A stretch of 64,000 nucleotides of DNA from Deinococcus ruber (GTDB taxonomy: Bacteria > Deinococcota > Deinococci > Deinococcales > Deinococcaceae), in the NCBI RefSeq assembly GCF_014648095.1, contig NZ_BMQL01000003.1:124001-188000 (forward strand). Reading direction: 5' to 3'. Below are positions 37,057-46,999 of this stretch, one piece after another. A program made the translations under genes and the position numbers. The notes below the pieces were generated by a model. It was not told where the DNA came from and did not search any database. It saw only the letters and a program-made list of their open reading frames with translations. Each line of letters starts with the position of its first letter. The stretch's first letter is position 1.

Positions 37057-37595
37057 TATTCCTCGAGCTGGCGGCGGTGCTGCCGCAGATGACCTGTGAC
37101 CATACGCGTCCAGTCGTGCGCGTCCATATCGTCATAGAAGGGGTGAAACATCCGGCGCGACGGGTCGGCGCTTTCCAGATGGGCGCTCAGCTCTCGCAGC
37201 AGTTCGCGGTTCGCCTGCCAGCGGGGTTGCAGCGCTTCCCAGGACTGGCCCTCGCCGGGTTGCAGATAGGCCGGAGCCTGATACCGGTTGCCCTGCTGCA
37301 CGCCGGGAGTACGCGGCAACTCGCGCAGCGCCTTATCGGACAGCAAGAGGCGCAGCAGTTTTGCCACCCCCTCATTCACGATGATGACATGTTCCGTGAC
37401 CTGAGCCGGACTCCAGCGGCCCGCTGAAGGCGCGGTCAGCCAGTGCCCCTGGTGGGCCGGAATGCTGGCCTCGAAGCGGTCGAAAGCCAGCTCCATCTGC
37501 TCTCTGATCTGCGCGGGCGTGTCTCCGAAGACCCGGAGTTGCCGCGCTCCCTCTGGCCCCGACAGGCGCACGGCAGGTTGATTGGGCTGTGTCAT
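37056..37595 (-). CDS. DinB-family protein
   Basis: A 179-residue four-helix-bundle protein of the DinB/YfiT superfamily. The signature pieces are SAGRWSPAQVTEHVIIVNEG early and the closing VTGHLRQHRRQLEE, whose His residues normally bind a metal. Members include thiol-dependent transferases, and the family is expanded in Deinococcus; bacillithiol-dependent activity is possible but inferred. The leaderless start has TACACT six bases upstream. Confidence 0.85.
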   Translation of the reverse strand: MTQPNQPAVRLSGPEGARQLRVFGDTPAQIREQMELAFDRFEASIPAHQGHWLTAPSAGRWSPAQVTEHVIIVNEGVAKLLRLLLSDKALRELPRTPGVQQGNRYQAPAYLQPGEGQSWEALQPRWQANRELLRELSAHLESADPSRRMFHPFYDDMDAHDWTRMVTGHLRQHRRQLEE

Positions 37596-37601
37596 AGCAG
37601 A

Positions 37602-37607
37602 AGTGTA
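37602..37607 (-). promoter_or_regulatory. -10 box TACACT of DinB-family gene
   Basis: TACACT (minus strand) ends six bases before ATG 37595. Confidence 0.6.
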
Positions 37608-37693
37608 GAACAGCGGCGTGAGCTGGAGAACCGTCCGGTTTCTTCAGAGTGGCGCTTGAACACGGCAGACCACAGATTTCAGCGCCGCTGTTC

Positions 37694-38488
37694 TCAGCCG
37701 AGGTTCAGCCGCTCGGCCCCCGCGTACACGTTGAATCGCTCGCCACGCACGAAACCCACCAGCGTCAGGCCCAGGCTGATGGCCGTTTCCACCGCGAGGC
37801 TCGACGGAGCGCCCACCGTGACGACCACGGCGACGCCCGCCAGCAGCGCCTTCTGCACGATCTCGAATCCGGCGCGGCTGCTGGTCACCAGCACGCGGTT
37901 GCTGAGCGGCAACTGTGTCAGCGCCGCCCCCACCACTTTATCGACGGCGTTGTGTCGCCCCACGTCTTCGAAAGCGTGCAGCAGCCGACCAGAGGCCTCG
38001 AACACGCCCGCCGCGTGCAGTCCACCACTGGCCTGAAACGCGGGCTGGGCGGTCCTCAGCAGCTCTGGTAGCTTCCGGATGACGGCGGGGGAGAGGGGCG
38101 GCGCGGTCCACACGGGCGCGGCCACCCGCAGCATCAGCCGCTCGACGCTGCCACTGCCACACACGCCGCAGGCACTCGAAGTGACGCTGCCGCGCTGGGC
38201 CGCCAGCAGGGTTGCCGTGTCGCCTTCCAGCAGCAGCACGTTGGGGGCACCGGGCAGTACCGAAATGGTCGAGACGGCTCCCAACAGGCCTTCTGCGTGC
38301 AGCCAGCCGCGCACCAGCTCCAGATCATGCCCCGGCGTCCTCATCATCACGCTGAGCGGCACACTCTCGGCGGCTGTGCCCACGCGCAGTTCCAGCGGTT
38401 CTTCCACCGCCACCGCGTCGCTCAGGTCTTCCCACTTTTCGCCCGTATACCGGCGCACCGCGAAAAAATCGAGCTGCGGGCCGCTCAC
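37694..38488 (-). CDS. fdhD: Formate dehydrogenase sulfurtransferase FdhD
   Basis: A 264-residue FdhD, which passes sulfur from a cysteine desulfurase to the molybdenum cofactor to activate formate dehydrogenase. The catalytic loop SACGVCGSGS places the sulfur-carrying pair at Cys107 and Cys110. AVEEPLELRV, MMRTPGHDLELVRGWLHAEG and HAFEDVGRHNAVDKVVGAAL are family motifs. GTG 38488 was chosen because AAGGAG lies five bases upstream, inside the end of the methyltransferase gene two bases away. No formate dehydrogenase is in the window. Confidence 0.95.
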   Translation of the reverse strand: MSGPQLDFFAVRRYTGEKWEDLSDAVAVEEPLELRVGTAAESVPLSVMMRTPGHDLELVRGWLHAEGLLGAVSTISVLPGAPNVLLLEGDTATLLAAQRGSVTSSACGVCGSGSVERLMLRVAAPVWTAPPLSPAVIRKLPELLRTAQPAFQASGGLHAAGVFEASGRLLHAFEDVGRHNAVDKVVGAALTQLPLSNRVLVTSSRAGFEIVQKALLAGVAVVVTVGAPSSLAVETAISLGLTLVGFVRGERFNVYAGAERLNLG

Positions 38489-38490
38489 CG

Positions 38491-39654
38491 TTACTCCTTT
38501 TGCAGCAGGATGCTCTTGAGGTACAGGCTCTCCGGCACGTTCAGCATGTGCGGATGGTCGGCGGGCTGATACGTGGTGCCCCGAACCTCGGCGTTGCATT
38601 CGGCCTCGCTCGCCGCCACCCGCGCCGCGTCCAGCAGGTCTTCGACACGGATGTAATGGGCGCAGGTGCTGATGAGCAGCACGCCGCCCGGCTTCAGCAT
38701 TCGCAGGGCGCGGGTCGCTCCCTCGGTAAAGATGCGCTTGGCCTTGGGGATATCGTCGCGGCGTTTGGCGAGCGTGGGCGGATCGAGAACAGCTGCGCCA
38801 AAGGTCTGTCGTTCGGATTCCAGCGCCTTCAGCACGTCGAGCGCGTCGCCCATCCGCAGGCCCACCGAGACGCGGTTGGCGCGTGCGGCTCCCTCCAGCG
38901 TTTGCAGCGCCACCCCGTCCTGATCGATTGCCAGCGCCCGCGCTCCGGCCCGCGCCGCGTGCAGGCTGAAGCCCCCGGTGTAGCTGTACACGTCCAGAAA
39001 GCCCTCGCCCTCTTTCACCAGTCCGCGCATCAGGCGGCGATTGTCGCGCTGATCGAGGTAAAAGCCGGTCTTCTGGGCGGCGAGCGGCTGGAAATACAGC
39101 TCCAGATCGTCTTCGTAGAACGTCACGCGCTCCGGCACGTCGCCCCACAGCAGGCCCGTCTGCTGCTCCAGCCCTTCGCGGCTGCGCTCTCCGGTGTCGC
39201 TGCGCTCGAAGGCGGCGGTGGCCCCGGTTTCGGCCTGAAGCGCCTTCAGAATCTGCGAACGGTGGCGCTCGACGCCCGCGTTTCTGAACTGCACGCTCAG
39301 CACCTCCCCGAACAGGTCGGCCACGATGCCGGGCGTGCCGTCGGCCTCGGCGTGCAGCACGCGCATGGCGTTGGTGCCGACAATGCGCCCTTCGCGGCGG
39401 CTGAGCGCCTCACGAATCCGGCGGCGATAAAACGCTTCGTCGATGTTCTCGCGCTTGCTCGTCAGCATTCGCAGCGGTGTGGCCCCGCCTTCATTGAAAT
39501 AGCCGCGCCCCAGAAACGGCCCGCTCTCGGCGTACACGTCCACCACGTCGCCCGCTCCGATACCCGACTCGGCATTCAGGATGTCGCCCCGGTGCCCGAA
39601 GGGATAGCGCCCCCGGATGCGCCGCTCCGCCGCCGCCTTGATCGTCACTTTCAT
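38491..39654 (-). CDS. rlmI: SAM-dependent rRNA methyltransferase, RlmI-like
   Basis: A 387-residue protein with an N-terminal PUA-like RNA-binding domain (about residues 1-75, including RIRGRYPFGHRGDILN), a central domain, and a Rossmann methyltransferase: GFYLDQRDNRRLMR, LDVYSYTGGFSLHAARAGAR (SAM site), DALDVL and the catalytic AAVLDPPTLAKRR (DPP). RlmI makes 5-methylcytosine in 23S rRNA; the exact target here is inferred. It precedes fdhD on the same strand. Confidence 0.9.
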   Translation of the reverse strand: MKVTIKAAAERRIRGRYPFGHRGDILNAESGIGAGDVVDVYAESGPFLGRGYFNEGGATPLRMLTSKRENIDEAFYRRRIREALSRREGRIVGTNAMRVLHAEADGTPGIVADLFGEVLSVQFRNAGVERHRSQILKALQAETGATAAFERSDTGERSREGLEQQTGLLWGDVPERVTFYEDDLELYFQPLAAQKTGFYLDQRDNRRLMRGLVKEGEGFLDVYSYTGGFSLHAARAGARALAIDQDGVALQTLEGAARANRVSVGLRMGDALDVLKALESERQTFGAAVLDPPTLAKRRDDIPKAKRIFTEGATRALRMLKPGGVLLISTCAHYIRVEDLLDAARVAASEAECNAEVRGTTYQPADHPHMLNVPESLYLKSILLQKE

Positions 39655-39771
39655 GCAGGCACCCCTGAGACTGTTGATGCCCGAACCTGTTCGCGTAAGA
39701 CCTTCACCGGGGCAGCATAGCGCTGGGGTCGGGGTGGCATCGGGGTTGGCTCACGCTTGCTGCCGATGTGT

Positions 39772-40935
39772 CTACGCGAAATGCCGCGCCATGTTCAGAT
39801 AATACGGTGTGAACTGCGGGCGAAATCCCGGTACGCTGCCCGTCCAGCTCCGGTAGCGGGCGTCGTAGACCACGGCCCGGTGAATCAGGGCCACCAGCGC
39901 GGCGTCCTGCCAGCGCAGCGCCGTGGTCAGCTTCCAGGCGCTCAGCCAGTCGCGCCACAGCGTCTGCGCCAGCTCGGGAAGGGCCATTCGAACCGGATGT
40001 TCGGCCCTCGCCGGGTGCTGCACGAAGGCCAGCAGCCAGCCGAGATCGAGCAGGGGGTGCTGGGTGCAGCCTTCGCTCCAGTCAAAAAGCCGCACCACAC
40101 CCTCCGCGTCTATCAGCACATTGTTCGGATGGAAATCGCCGTGCGCGGGCGTGTCAGGCAGGCCGAGCGCAGCTACGTGTTCGTAGGCGGCCCAAAAAGG
40201 GGAGAGCAGCGCCTGAACGAATCGAAGTTGCTCGGTATTCAGGCCCCAGTGCGTGAGCGCCGCCGTGTCGAGCAGCAGCGCTTCGGCGCGGGCGGGCAGC
40301 TCCGCGAAACGGTGAATGGGCACGCCTGCAAAGCTCGCACCCTGCTGCACCTGTGTCAGCCGAGCCACGCCCCCGCGCCAGTCGTCCAGCCGCACAGAAG
40401 TCAGCAGGCAGACTCCGGCATCCCGTGTCAGCAGCCAGCCGCGCTGCTCATCGGCGGCCAGTATTTCAGGGGTCAGCGTGGGGAACAGCCGTGCTGCCTC
40501 CAGCGCCGCCCGCACCTCGCGCCCGTCCTCGCCCGCCTTGAAATACCTGCGCCCCTGCCCGGTTTCCATGCTCAGCACGCAGCCGATATCAGACGCATGA
40601 ATCACAGTCAGCCGCTGCGGGGACTCGTTCAGCTCCGTTTCCAGCCACGCGCCTATCTGTGCCCGCCAGCCGGGGCGCTGCCAGGGCCGGTCATTCGGCA
40701 CACCGGGCAGCACTGCGCCGCCTTTCCCCTGCACCTCGAAGCGGGCCGCAGTGCCGCGCCGCCCCAGTTCCAGGCCGCCGTCATGCAGCAGCCAGACCGC
40801 CTGCCCCCAGCGTTGCTCCACCGCCTGCGTCAGAGCCTGGGCACTCTCTTGAGAGATCTCCAGTCTCTCCAGCCGGGCGACCTCGCGCCCTCCGGAATTC
40901 AGCAGCACGGCATCAGCGAGAAAGCGTTCGGACAT
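39772..40935 (-). CDS. Aminoglycoside phosphotransferase-family (APH) kinase-like protein
   Basis: A 387-residue protein with an APH/choline-kinase fold. The C-lobe has the catalytic PAHGDFHPNNVLIDAEGVVR loop (HGDxHxxN) followed by LFDWSEGCTQHPLLDLGWLL (Asp-Phe/Trp metal motif). The N-lobe is long and its Lys is in GQGRRYFKAGED. The substrate is unknown. I place the start at ATG 40935 because TATCGT lies six bases upstream; starts at 41013 or 41142 would run through the divergent lipoprotein gene. Confidence 0.82.
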   Translation of the reverse strand: MSERFLADAVLLNSGGREVARLERLEISQESAQALTQAVEQRWGQAVWLLHDGGLELGRRGTAARFEVQGKGGAVLPGVPNDRPWQRPGWRAQIGAWLETELNESPQRLTVIHASDIGCVLSMETGQGRRYFKAGEDGREVRAALEAARLFPTLTPEILAADEQRGWLLTRDAGVCLLTSVRLDDWRGGVARLTQVQQGASFAGVPIHRFAELPARAEALLLDTAALTHWGLNTEQLRFVQALLSPFWAAYEHVAALGLPDTPAHGDFHPNNVLIDAEGVVRLFDWSEGCTQHPLLDLGWLLAFVQHPARAEHPVRMALPELAQTLWRDWLSAWKLTTALRWQDAALVALIHRAVVYDARYRSWTGSVPGFRPQFTPYYLNMARHFA

Positions 40936-40941
40936 CTCCGG

Positions 40942-40947
40942 ACGATA
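40942..40947 (-). promoter_or_regulatory. -10 box TATCGT of APH-like gene
   Basis: TATCGT (minus strand) ends six bases before ATG 40935. Confidence 0.5.
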
Positions 40948-40999
40948 GCCCGTCTGGGTCAGTCGCCGCGCTTCAAATGTCGGCGTCAGCCAGGTGTGC

Positions 41000-41005
41000 C
41001 ATGCT
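41000..41005 (+). promoter_or_regulatory. Candidate -10 box CATGCT of lipoprotein gene
   Basis: CATGCT ends six bases before ATG 41012, the same variant and spacing as at 9186. Confidence 0.35.
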
Positions 41006-41011
41006 GACACC

Positions 41012-41542
41012 ATGATGAAGCCGCGTTCCCTTTCTCTGCTGGCCCTGCCCCTGCTCGCCGCGCTGTCGGGCTGCGGCACCGGCCTGATTCCGCCCATCAC
41101 CCGCGATTTCGATGCGGTCACGTTCACCTTTCCCGCGCCCACCGTGCAGAACCCGGTGGTGTTCTACTCGACGACCAATCAGCTCGGCTCCCTCCCGGCC
41201 ATTTCCAGCCTGATCAGTTCCGTCGAGATAGCCGGCAATGCCACATATACCGGCTTTGGCAACCTCGCCAAGATTCAGGTGTATATCCGTCAGAACCTGT
41301 CGGGCTGCACCATCCAGACCGATCAGAGCTATGTGGCGTGCCCCGCCGACGAAAGCGCCAACCTGGTACAGACCATCGATCTCGTCAAAGGCCAGCCCGC
41401 CGCCTTCAAGCTCTCGGGCACCATCCTGACGAAGGCCGTGCAGAACAAGCTCGGCTATCTGGGCGTGCAGGTGACGGGCGGCGGCGCACTCCAGGGCGAC
41501 AAGCTCCTGATCGACAGCGGCAAGGTGACGGTGCGCTTCTAA
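41012..41542 (+). CDS. Small lipoprotein of unknown function
   Basis: A 176-residue protein with a type II signal peptide MMKPRSLSLLALPLLAALSG C (lipobox ALSGC, lipidated Cys at 21). The mature domain is a beta-rich module, with FDAVTFTFPAPTVQNPVVFY and a disulfide-capable pair in LSGCTIQTDQSYVACPADES. No family recognised. Start 41012 (or the adjacent ATG 41015) fits the signal peptide. It is divergent from the APH-like gene and ends at a terminator shared with coaE. Confidence 0.8.
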   Translation: MMKPRSLSLLALPLLAALSGCGTGLIPPITRDFDAVTFTFPAPTVQNPVVFYSTTNQLGSLPAISSLISSVEIAGNATYTGFGNLAKIQVYIRQNLSGCTIQTDQSYVACPADESANLVQTIDLVKGQPAAFKLSGTILTKAVQNKLGYLGVQVTGGGALQGDKLLIDSGKVTVRF

Positions 41543-41562
41543 ACCCGGTGGAAGCTTGTCAG

Positions 41563-41597
41563 AACGTCCAGTGGTCGAGCATCTCTGGACGTTTTTA
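41563..41597. terminator. Terminator between lipoprotein gene and coaE
   Basis: AACGTCCAG pairs with CTGGACGTT (9 bp) followed by TTTT on the plus strand. It serves the lipoprotein gene mainly. Confidence 0.8.
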
Positions 41598-41610
41598 TTT
41601 CCAAACGACC

Positions 41611-42264
41611 TTATTCCCGGATGCCCAACTCCCGGAGCGCTTCCAGTAATCCGGCCTCCAGCTGTGCCTCGTCGCCGGAGTTGTCCACCACCACCGTCGC
41701 CAGTCTGCGTTTCTGCTCGGCTGGCATCTGGGCGGCGTCGCGGGCCAGCACGGTTTCGCGGTCCAGACCGCTGCGCTTCATCACGCGCAGGGTTCGCAGT
41801 TCCAGCGGGGCGTCGATCAGCAGGGTCGCGTGCATCTGTCGCCAGCCGTCGCCTTCAAACAGCAGCGGTACGTCCTGCACCACCCACGCTTCGCCGCGTG
41901 CGGCGGCCTCGGCGGTCTGCTGGCCCAGCAGGGCGCGAACCCGTGGATGAAGAATGGCGTTCAGCACGTCTCGCTTGGCCGGATCGGCAAAGACCAGGGC
42001 GGCGAGGGCGGCCCGGTCAAAGCCGTCTGCGGTGACGTACTGTGGCCCCAGTTGCCGCGCCACCTCGGTCTGCACCTCAAGACTGCGGCTCAGGGTGTGG
42101 GCAGCAGCGTCGGCGTCCAGCACCGTCAGGCCGTGTTTCCGCAGGATGTTGGCAGCAGTGCTTTTGCCCGCGCCTATCGAACCGGTCAGACCCAGCATGC
42201 GGGTACCGGTTTCCAACTGGGTACCCGTTTCCGAAGAGTGGGCGGGAGGCGTGCTCGGCGTCAC
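41611..42264 (-). CDS. coaE: Dephospho-CoA kinase
   Basis: A 217-residue P-loop kinase performing the last step of coenzyme A synthesis. Visible: MLGLTGSIGAGKSTAANILR (Walker A), VLDADAAAHTL (conserved DAD), HPRVRALL, DVPLLFEGDGW (Walker B-like) and VVVDNSGDEAQLEAG. I start at GTG 42264, which adds a 21-residue Thr/Ser/Pro-rich leader but has TACAGT exactly six bases upstream. ATG 42201, at MLGLTGS, is the alternative if the leader is not translated. Confidence 0.93.
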   Translation of the reverse strand: MTPSTPPAHSSETGTQLETGTRMLGLTGSIGAGKSTAANILRKHGLTVLDADAAAHTLSRSLEVQTEVARQLGPQYVTADGFDRAALAALVFADPAKRDVLNAILHPRVRALLGQQTAEAAARGEAWVVQDVPLLFEGDGWRQMHATLLIDAPLELRTLRVMKRSGLDRETVLARDAAQMPAEQKRRLATVVVDNSGDEAQLEAGLLEALRELGIRE

Positions 42265-42270
42265 GGCCTT

Positions 42271-42276
42271 ACTGTA
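42271..42276 (-). promoter_or_regulatory. -10 box TACAGT of coaE
   Basis: TACAGT (minus strand) ends six bases before GTG 42264. Confidence 0.55.
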
Positions 42277-42615
42277 GAACATTGCCCGCCACCGGTGACA
42301 CACCCGAACTCCGCATCTGTTCCGGATACCGATCAGATGAGTTTCAGGCGCATACACTCTTAGGCTTCCGTGAACACAGCGCGTGAGGTGAAAACGTGCG
42401 ATTTGCTAGACTCATCCGAGTTTCGACCCGTCTTCCCGCGTGCTGTTGCCTGTATTCATCAGAAGAACATCATGCCGGGTATGCCATCATGTTGGCGATC
42501 CTCACGTTCCTACGGGCTGGGGCTGTCAGTGAATACCTGCAACACGCTGGAACTGCACCTTCTTAATATGCTGTTGTTCTCACCGTCACTTCACCCTCAT
42601 GAGAGGCCGGATTTG
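42277..42615. other. coaE / TPR-gene intergenic region
   Basis: About 340 bases with no supported gene. A possible promoter reads TGAGGT, 17 bases, TAGACT (42409-42414). An open frame spans the gap into the TPR gene but begins with non-protein-like sequence. Confidence 0.4.
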
Positions 42616-42621
42616 TATGAT
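42616..42621 (+). promoter_or_regulatory. -10 box TATGAT before short ORF
   Basis: TATGAT ends seven bases before ATG 42629. Confidence 0.45.
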
Positions 42622-42628
42622 CGACACC

Positions 42629-42715
42629 ATGTTTCAGCGCCATGCTCTGCAATGCGAGCGGCCCCTGCTTTCTCGCGGCGGAGCCACCGACCCAATCTCG
42701 GAGGTTTGTCTGTGA
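42629..42715 (+). CDS. Short upstream ORF overlapping the TPR gene start (28 codons)
   Basis: ATG 42629, at leaderless spacing from TATGAT, opens a 28-codon frame starting [20 protein letters not shown] and ending ISEVCL. Its TGA overlaps the GTG of the TPR gene by four bases (GTGA). The ribosome site of the TPR gene (GGAGG) lies inside this frame. A coupled leader peptide is plausible, with translation of the short ORF feeding the downstream start. It matches no family known to me. Confidence 0.5.
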   Translation: MFQRHALQCERPLLSRGGATDPISEVCL

Positions 42716-43893
42716 AAAGGCGCGTCCTCTGTCTGCTTGCTCCCCTGAGTCTTGCCGCCCTGAGTATCGCGGCAGCTCAGACTCCTCCCACTCAGGCTCC
42801 TGCCACCCAGGCTGCCCCGGTGGTGCCCGCCAAGCCTGTGGCTCCGGCCCGCACGATTCCTGCTGCCAATTACGTGGCGCTGGGCGTGTACTACTACGAT
42901 CAGGGCAACTACGACAGCGCGTATGTGGCGTTCCGGGCAGCCTCCGAACAGGACCCCAAGAATGCTGAAGCGCTGCTGGGGCTGGGGCGAACTCAGGCCA
43001 AGCTGCGGCTGTATACGGCCTCGCTCGATACCCTGAAGAAGCTGGTGGCGCTCGATGCCCGCAATATCAGCGGATATATCGCACTGGCGCAGGCGTATCA
43101 GGCGCAGTACGTCGGAACCAGCGACCGCAAAAATGTGACGACCAACCTCGATGACGCCCTGAAGGTGCTCACCGACGCCGAAACCGCCACCCGCGCCGTC
43201 GCCGGGGCCGATCAGGACATCAATCTGTCGAAGGTCTACAACGAGCGGGGCTACGTGTACCGCCTCAAAGGGGACGCGACCTCTGCAATTGCAGCTTTCA
43301 AGCAGGCCAGCACCCTCAATCCCAACAACTCGGTGATCCTGTACAACCTGGGCGACATGTATTACGCGACGGGCGACCTGAACGCCGCCATCGACAGTCT
43401 GCAACAGGCCGTGATTGCCGATCCACGCGACGCCTACAGCCGCGCCTACTACGCCAAACTGCTGGCGCTGAGCGGCAACACCGCCGCCGCCCGTCCGGAA
43501 GCGGCGCAGGCTGCCCGGCTGTCGCCCACCAACGCCTACGCAGTCGGACAGTACGGCGTGGTCAGCTACCTCGCCAAAGACACGGCGCTGGCCTCCAACC
43601 AGCTTCAGGCCGCGATCAAGCTCGATCCGCTGCGCTACCCCGAGTTCTACTACTACCTCGGGCGGCTGGAACTCGACCAGGGGCAGCTCCAGGCAGCCCG
43701 CGGCGATCTGACCAAGGCGGCAGCCCTCGCCAGCACCAGCTGGGAATACGTGTATTACCTGGGCCTGTCGTATGAACGCGGCCAGGGCGCACTTGCTCCC
43801 GATAAGGTCAAGGCGATGGAAAACTATCAGAAGGCGCTGGCTCTGAACCCCGATTACAAGCTCGCTCAGGACGGACTGAACCGGGTGAAGTAA
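42712..43893 (+). CDS. Exported TPR-repeat protein
   Basis: A 393-residue protein with a signal peptide ([23 protein letters not shown]), a Pro/Ala/Gln linker (about residues 22-52), then about eight tetratricopeptide repeats, e.g. [40 protein letters not shown] and [23 protein letters not shown] proteins in the cell envelope usually scaffold assembly complexes. GTG 42712 has GGAGG eight bases upstream and begins with the signal peptide. It ends at a clear terminator before rpsB. Confidence 0.88.
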   Translation: MKRRVLCLLAPLSLAALSIAAAQTPPTQAPATQAAPVVPAKPVAPARTIPAANYVALGVYYYDQGNYDSAYVAFRAASEQDPKNAEALLGLGRTQAKLRLYTASLDTLKKLVALDARNISGYIALAQAYQAQYVGTSDRKNVTTNLDDALKVLTDAETATRAVAGADQDINLSKVYNERGYVYRLKGDATSAIAAFKQASTLNPNNSVILYNLGDMYYATGDLNAAIDSLQQAVIADPRDAYSRAYYAKLLALSGNTAAARPEAAQAARLSPTNAYAVGQYGVVSYLAKDTALASNQLQAAIKLDPLRYPEFYYYLGRLELDQGQLQAARGDLTKAAALASTSWEYVYYLGLSYERGQGALAPDKVKAMENYQKALALNPDYKLAQDGLNRVK

Positions 43894-43912
43894 CCTTTCG
43901 CCCGCTCCTCAT

Positions 43913-43944
43913 CACCGCCTCCCGCACTGGGCAGGCGGTGTTTT
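43913..43944 (+). terminator. Terminator of TPR gene
   Basis: CACCGCC pairs with GGCGGTG (14-base loop) followed by TTTT, 20 bases past the stop. Confidence 0.75.
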
Positions 43945-43949
43945 GCGTC

Positions 43950-43978
43950 TTCCACTGGCGGCGGCGCGGTGCTATCAT
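43950..43978 (+). promoter_or_regulatory. Promoter and leader of rpsB
   Basis: TTCCAC, 17-base spacer, TATCAT (43973-43978). A ~100-base leader follows with GCACG..CGTGC and other pairings (44009-44027), consistent with a structured ribosomal-protein leader. Confidence 0.6.
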
Positions 43979-44084
43979 CTCTGTTTGGGTGCCCCCTTCC
44001 CCTGATCTGCACGCTGGAGCGTCGTGCGGAGCGCAACACCGGGATGGGAACGCAAAATTGAAACCTGCAACGCTCAGGAGCAAC

Positions 44085-44837
44085 ATGTCGTACATCGGAA
44101 TGAAGCAGTTGTTGGAAGCGGGCGTGCACTTCGGCCACGAAACCAAGCGTTGGAACCCCAAGTTCAAGCGCTTCATCTTCGCCGAGCGCAACGGTATTTT
44201 CATCATCGATCTCCAGAAGACCCTGAAGCAGATCGACCGCAGCTTTGATTACATCAAGGACCTGTCGGAGCGCGGCGGCACCATCCTGTTCGTGGGCACC
44301 AAGAAGCAGGCCCAGGAAATCGTGGAGCTGGAAGCCCGCCGCACCGGTATGCCCTACGTCACGAGCCGCTGGCTCGGCGGCATGCTCACGAACTTCCGCA
44401 CCATGCGGACCCGTGTGACCCGCCTCGACGAGCTCGATGAACTGTTCGAGAGTGGCCGCATCAACGACCGTCCCAAGGCTGAGCGCATTCAGCTGGGCGG
44501 CGAGCGCGACCGCCTGCTGCGCTACGTGGGCGGCATCCGCAAGATGACCCGTCTGCCCGACGCCCTGTTCATCGTCGATCCCACCAAGGAGATCATCGCG
44601 GTGCAGGAAGCCAACAAGCTGGGTATTCCGGTGGTGGCCCTGGCCGATACCGACAGCGATCCGGACGTGCTCGACTACATCGTGCCCGGTAACGACGACG
44701 CCATCCGCAGCATTCAGCTCATCGCGCACCGCGTCGGCGATCTGATCGTGGAGGCACGTGGCGGCGGCGAGGAAGTTGCCAGCGAAGGTGCCGAGCAGGG
44801 TACCGACGCCAGCGACCAGGACTCCGTCCAGGCGTAA
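44085..44837 (+). CDS. rpsB: 30S ribosomal protein S2
   Basis: A 250-residue S2: MSYIGMKQLLEAGVHFGHET, KRWNPKFKRFIFAERNGIFI, VTSRWLGGMLTNFRTMRTRV and ALADTDSDPDVLDYIVPGND are all conserved. It binds the small subunit together with S1-type proteins late in assembly. The C-terminal acidic, Gln/Ser-rich tail (about 20 residues) is of a kind variable among bacteria. The ribosome site AGGAGC precedes ATG 44085. It is first in rpsB-tsf-pyrH-frr. Confidence 0.98.
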   Translation: MSYIGMKQLLEAGVHFGHETKRWNPKFKRFIFAERNGIFIIDLQKTLKQIDRSFDYIKDLSERGGTILFVGTKKQAQEIVELEARRTGMPYVTSRWLGGMLTNFRTMRTRVTRLDELDELFESGRINDRPKAERIQLGGERDRLLRYVGGIRKMTRLPDALFIVDPTKEIIAVQEANKLGIPVVALADTDSDPDVLDYIVPGNDDAIRSIQLIAHRVGDLIVEARGGGEEVASEGAEQGTDASDQDSVQA

Positions 44838-44996
44838 TCCGGACGCAGCCGCCAGCAGGCTGCACGGGCCTCTGGCGGCTGACTGCTGACGGCTGGGCTG
44901 ACATTGGAGCCGTATCTAGGGGCTGATCCAGGTGAACCGTACATGGTGCGGCGAGCCAGCCGATCTTCCCACCACTTCTGACAGGAGGAAGCAAGC

Positions 44997-45794
44997 ATGA
45001 TGGAGTCAATCAAGAAGCTGCGCGAGATGACCGGCGCGGGCATGATGGATGTCAAGAAGGCACTTTCGGACGCCGAGGGCAACGAGGACAAGGCCATTGC
45101 GCTGCTGCGTGAGCGCGGCATCGTCAAGGCGGCCAAGAAGTCTGACCGCGAGGCCAGCGAGGGTCTGGTGCGCTTCAGCATGAACGGCCAGAACGCCGCC
45201 ATCGTGGAAGTGAACAGCGAGACCGATTTCGTGGCCCGCAACAGCGATTTCCAGGCGCTCGTGCAGATGCTGGCCGATGCCGCCCTGAAGGCCAAGACCA
45301 GCGACGTGGAAGAGTTTAAGGCCTTCGTGCTGGACGGCGGCGACACCGTGGGCAACGAGGTCGCGGCGGCGGCTGGGCGCATCGGTGAGAACCTGGTGCT
45401 CAAGCGCGTGGCCTACGTCGAGGGTCAGAATGTGGCTGGATACGTCCACAGCAACGGCAAGATCGGTGTGCTGGTCGATCTGGCTGGCGGCAGCGAGGCA
45501 CAGGCCAAAGACGTGGCCCTGCACGTGGCTGCCGAGCGCCCTCAGTACCTCAGCCGCGACGAAGTCAACGCCGAGGACATCGAGAAAGAGCGCGAAGTGC
45601 TGACCAACAAGGCGATCAACGAGGGCAAGAACCCCGAACTGGCCGCCAAGATCGTGAACGGTCAGATCGGGAAGTTCTACGAAGAGCGCGTGCTGGGCGA
45701 GCAGAAGTTCGTCAAGGACAACAGCCTCACCGTGAACAAGTACCTGGGCGACAACAGCGTCAAGCGCTTCGTTCGCTTCGAGATCGGCAACTAA
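44997..45794 (+). CDS. tsf: Elongation factor Ts
   Basis: A 265-residue nucleotide-exchange factor for EF-Tu. The N-terminal UBA-like domain (IKKLREMTGAGMMDVKKALS) and the core motif VEVNSETDFVARNSDFQALV (TDFVARN contacts EF-Tu) are intact. The length is between the short Thermus form (~196) and the E. coli form (283). AGGAGG lies nine bases before the ATG. The ATG-ATG pair leaves a one-residue ambiguity. It is separated from rpsB by 159 bases containing GGCTGA-type words. Confidence 0.98.
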   Translation: MMESIKKLREMTGAGMMDVKKALSDAEGNEDKAIALLRERGIVKAAKKSDREASEGLVRFSMNGQNAAIVEVNSETDFVARNSDFQALVQMLADAALKAKTSDVEEFKAFVLDGGDTVGNEVAAAAGRIGENLVLKRVAYVEGQNVAGYVHSNGKIGVLVDLAGGSEAQAKDVALHVAAERPQYLSRDEVNAEDIEKEREVLTNKAINEGKNPELAAKIVNGQIGKFYEERVLGEQKFVKDNSLTVNKYLGDNSVKRFVRFEIGN

Positions 45795-45803
45795 ACGGAG
45801 GTC

Positions 45804-45834
45804 AGGGGCGAATCGGAAATGGTTCGCCCCTTTC
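45804..45834 (+). terminator. Terminator of tsf
   Basis: AGGGGCGAA pairs with TTCGCCCCT (9 bp, 10-base loop) followed by TTT, ten bases past the stop, so pyrH needs its own promoter (TAGAAT at 46039-46044 is a candidate -10). Confidence 0.8.
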
Positions 45835-46041
45835 ACAGGCGCAGACGCCAGCCGAGACGCGGCGGAGTCAGCAGGTCGGAAGCGCTGATCGAACTCAGGA
45901 GAACTGTACCAGTGGCCCGCGCCGCTGGATTTTTTTGGCCGAGCATCTGCGGCGTCGAGTCCCTGATTCCTGCCTGTTGACGGTGACAATCGTCGTGGCG
46001 CTGTTGGCGGAATCGTGAACCGGGAGCAGGGATGTCCGTAG

Positions 46042-46791
<750 letters not shown>

Positions 46792-46999
46792 AGTGTCGGC
46801 TTCTGCCTGCACCCGGCAGCGCACGGTGTAGCAGACGACTCAGAACTTGCTAATATGAACCGGTCTGTGCCGTCCAGACCGTGCGGCACACGAAAAACCG
46901 TGTCTGCCTCGTTCAGGAGGCGCACGCCACTTCTGTACAGATTCCCCACGCTGCCTGCATAGGGAGCGTCAGAATGCCCCGCAAGGAGGTTGCACCGTC

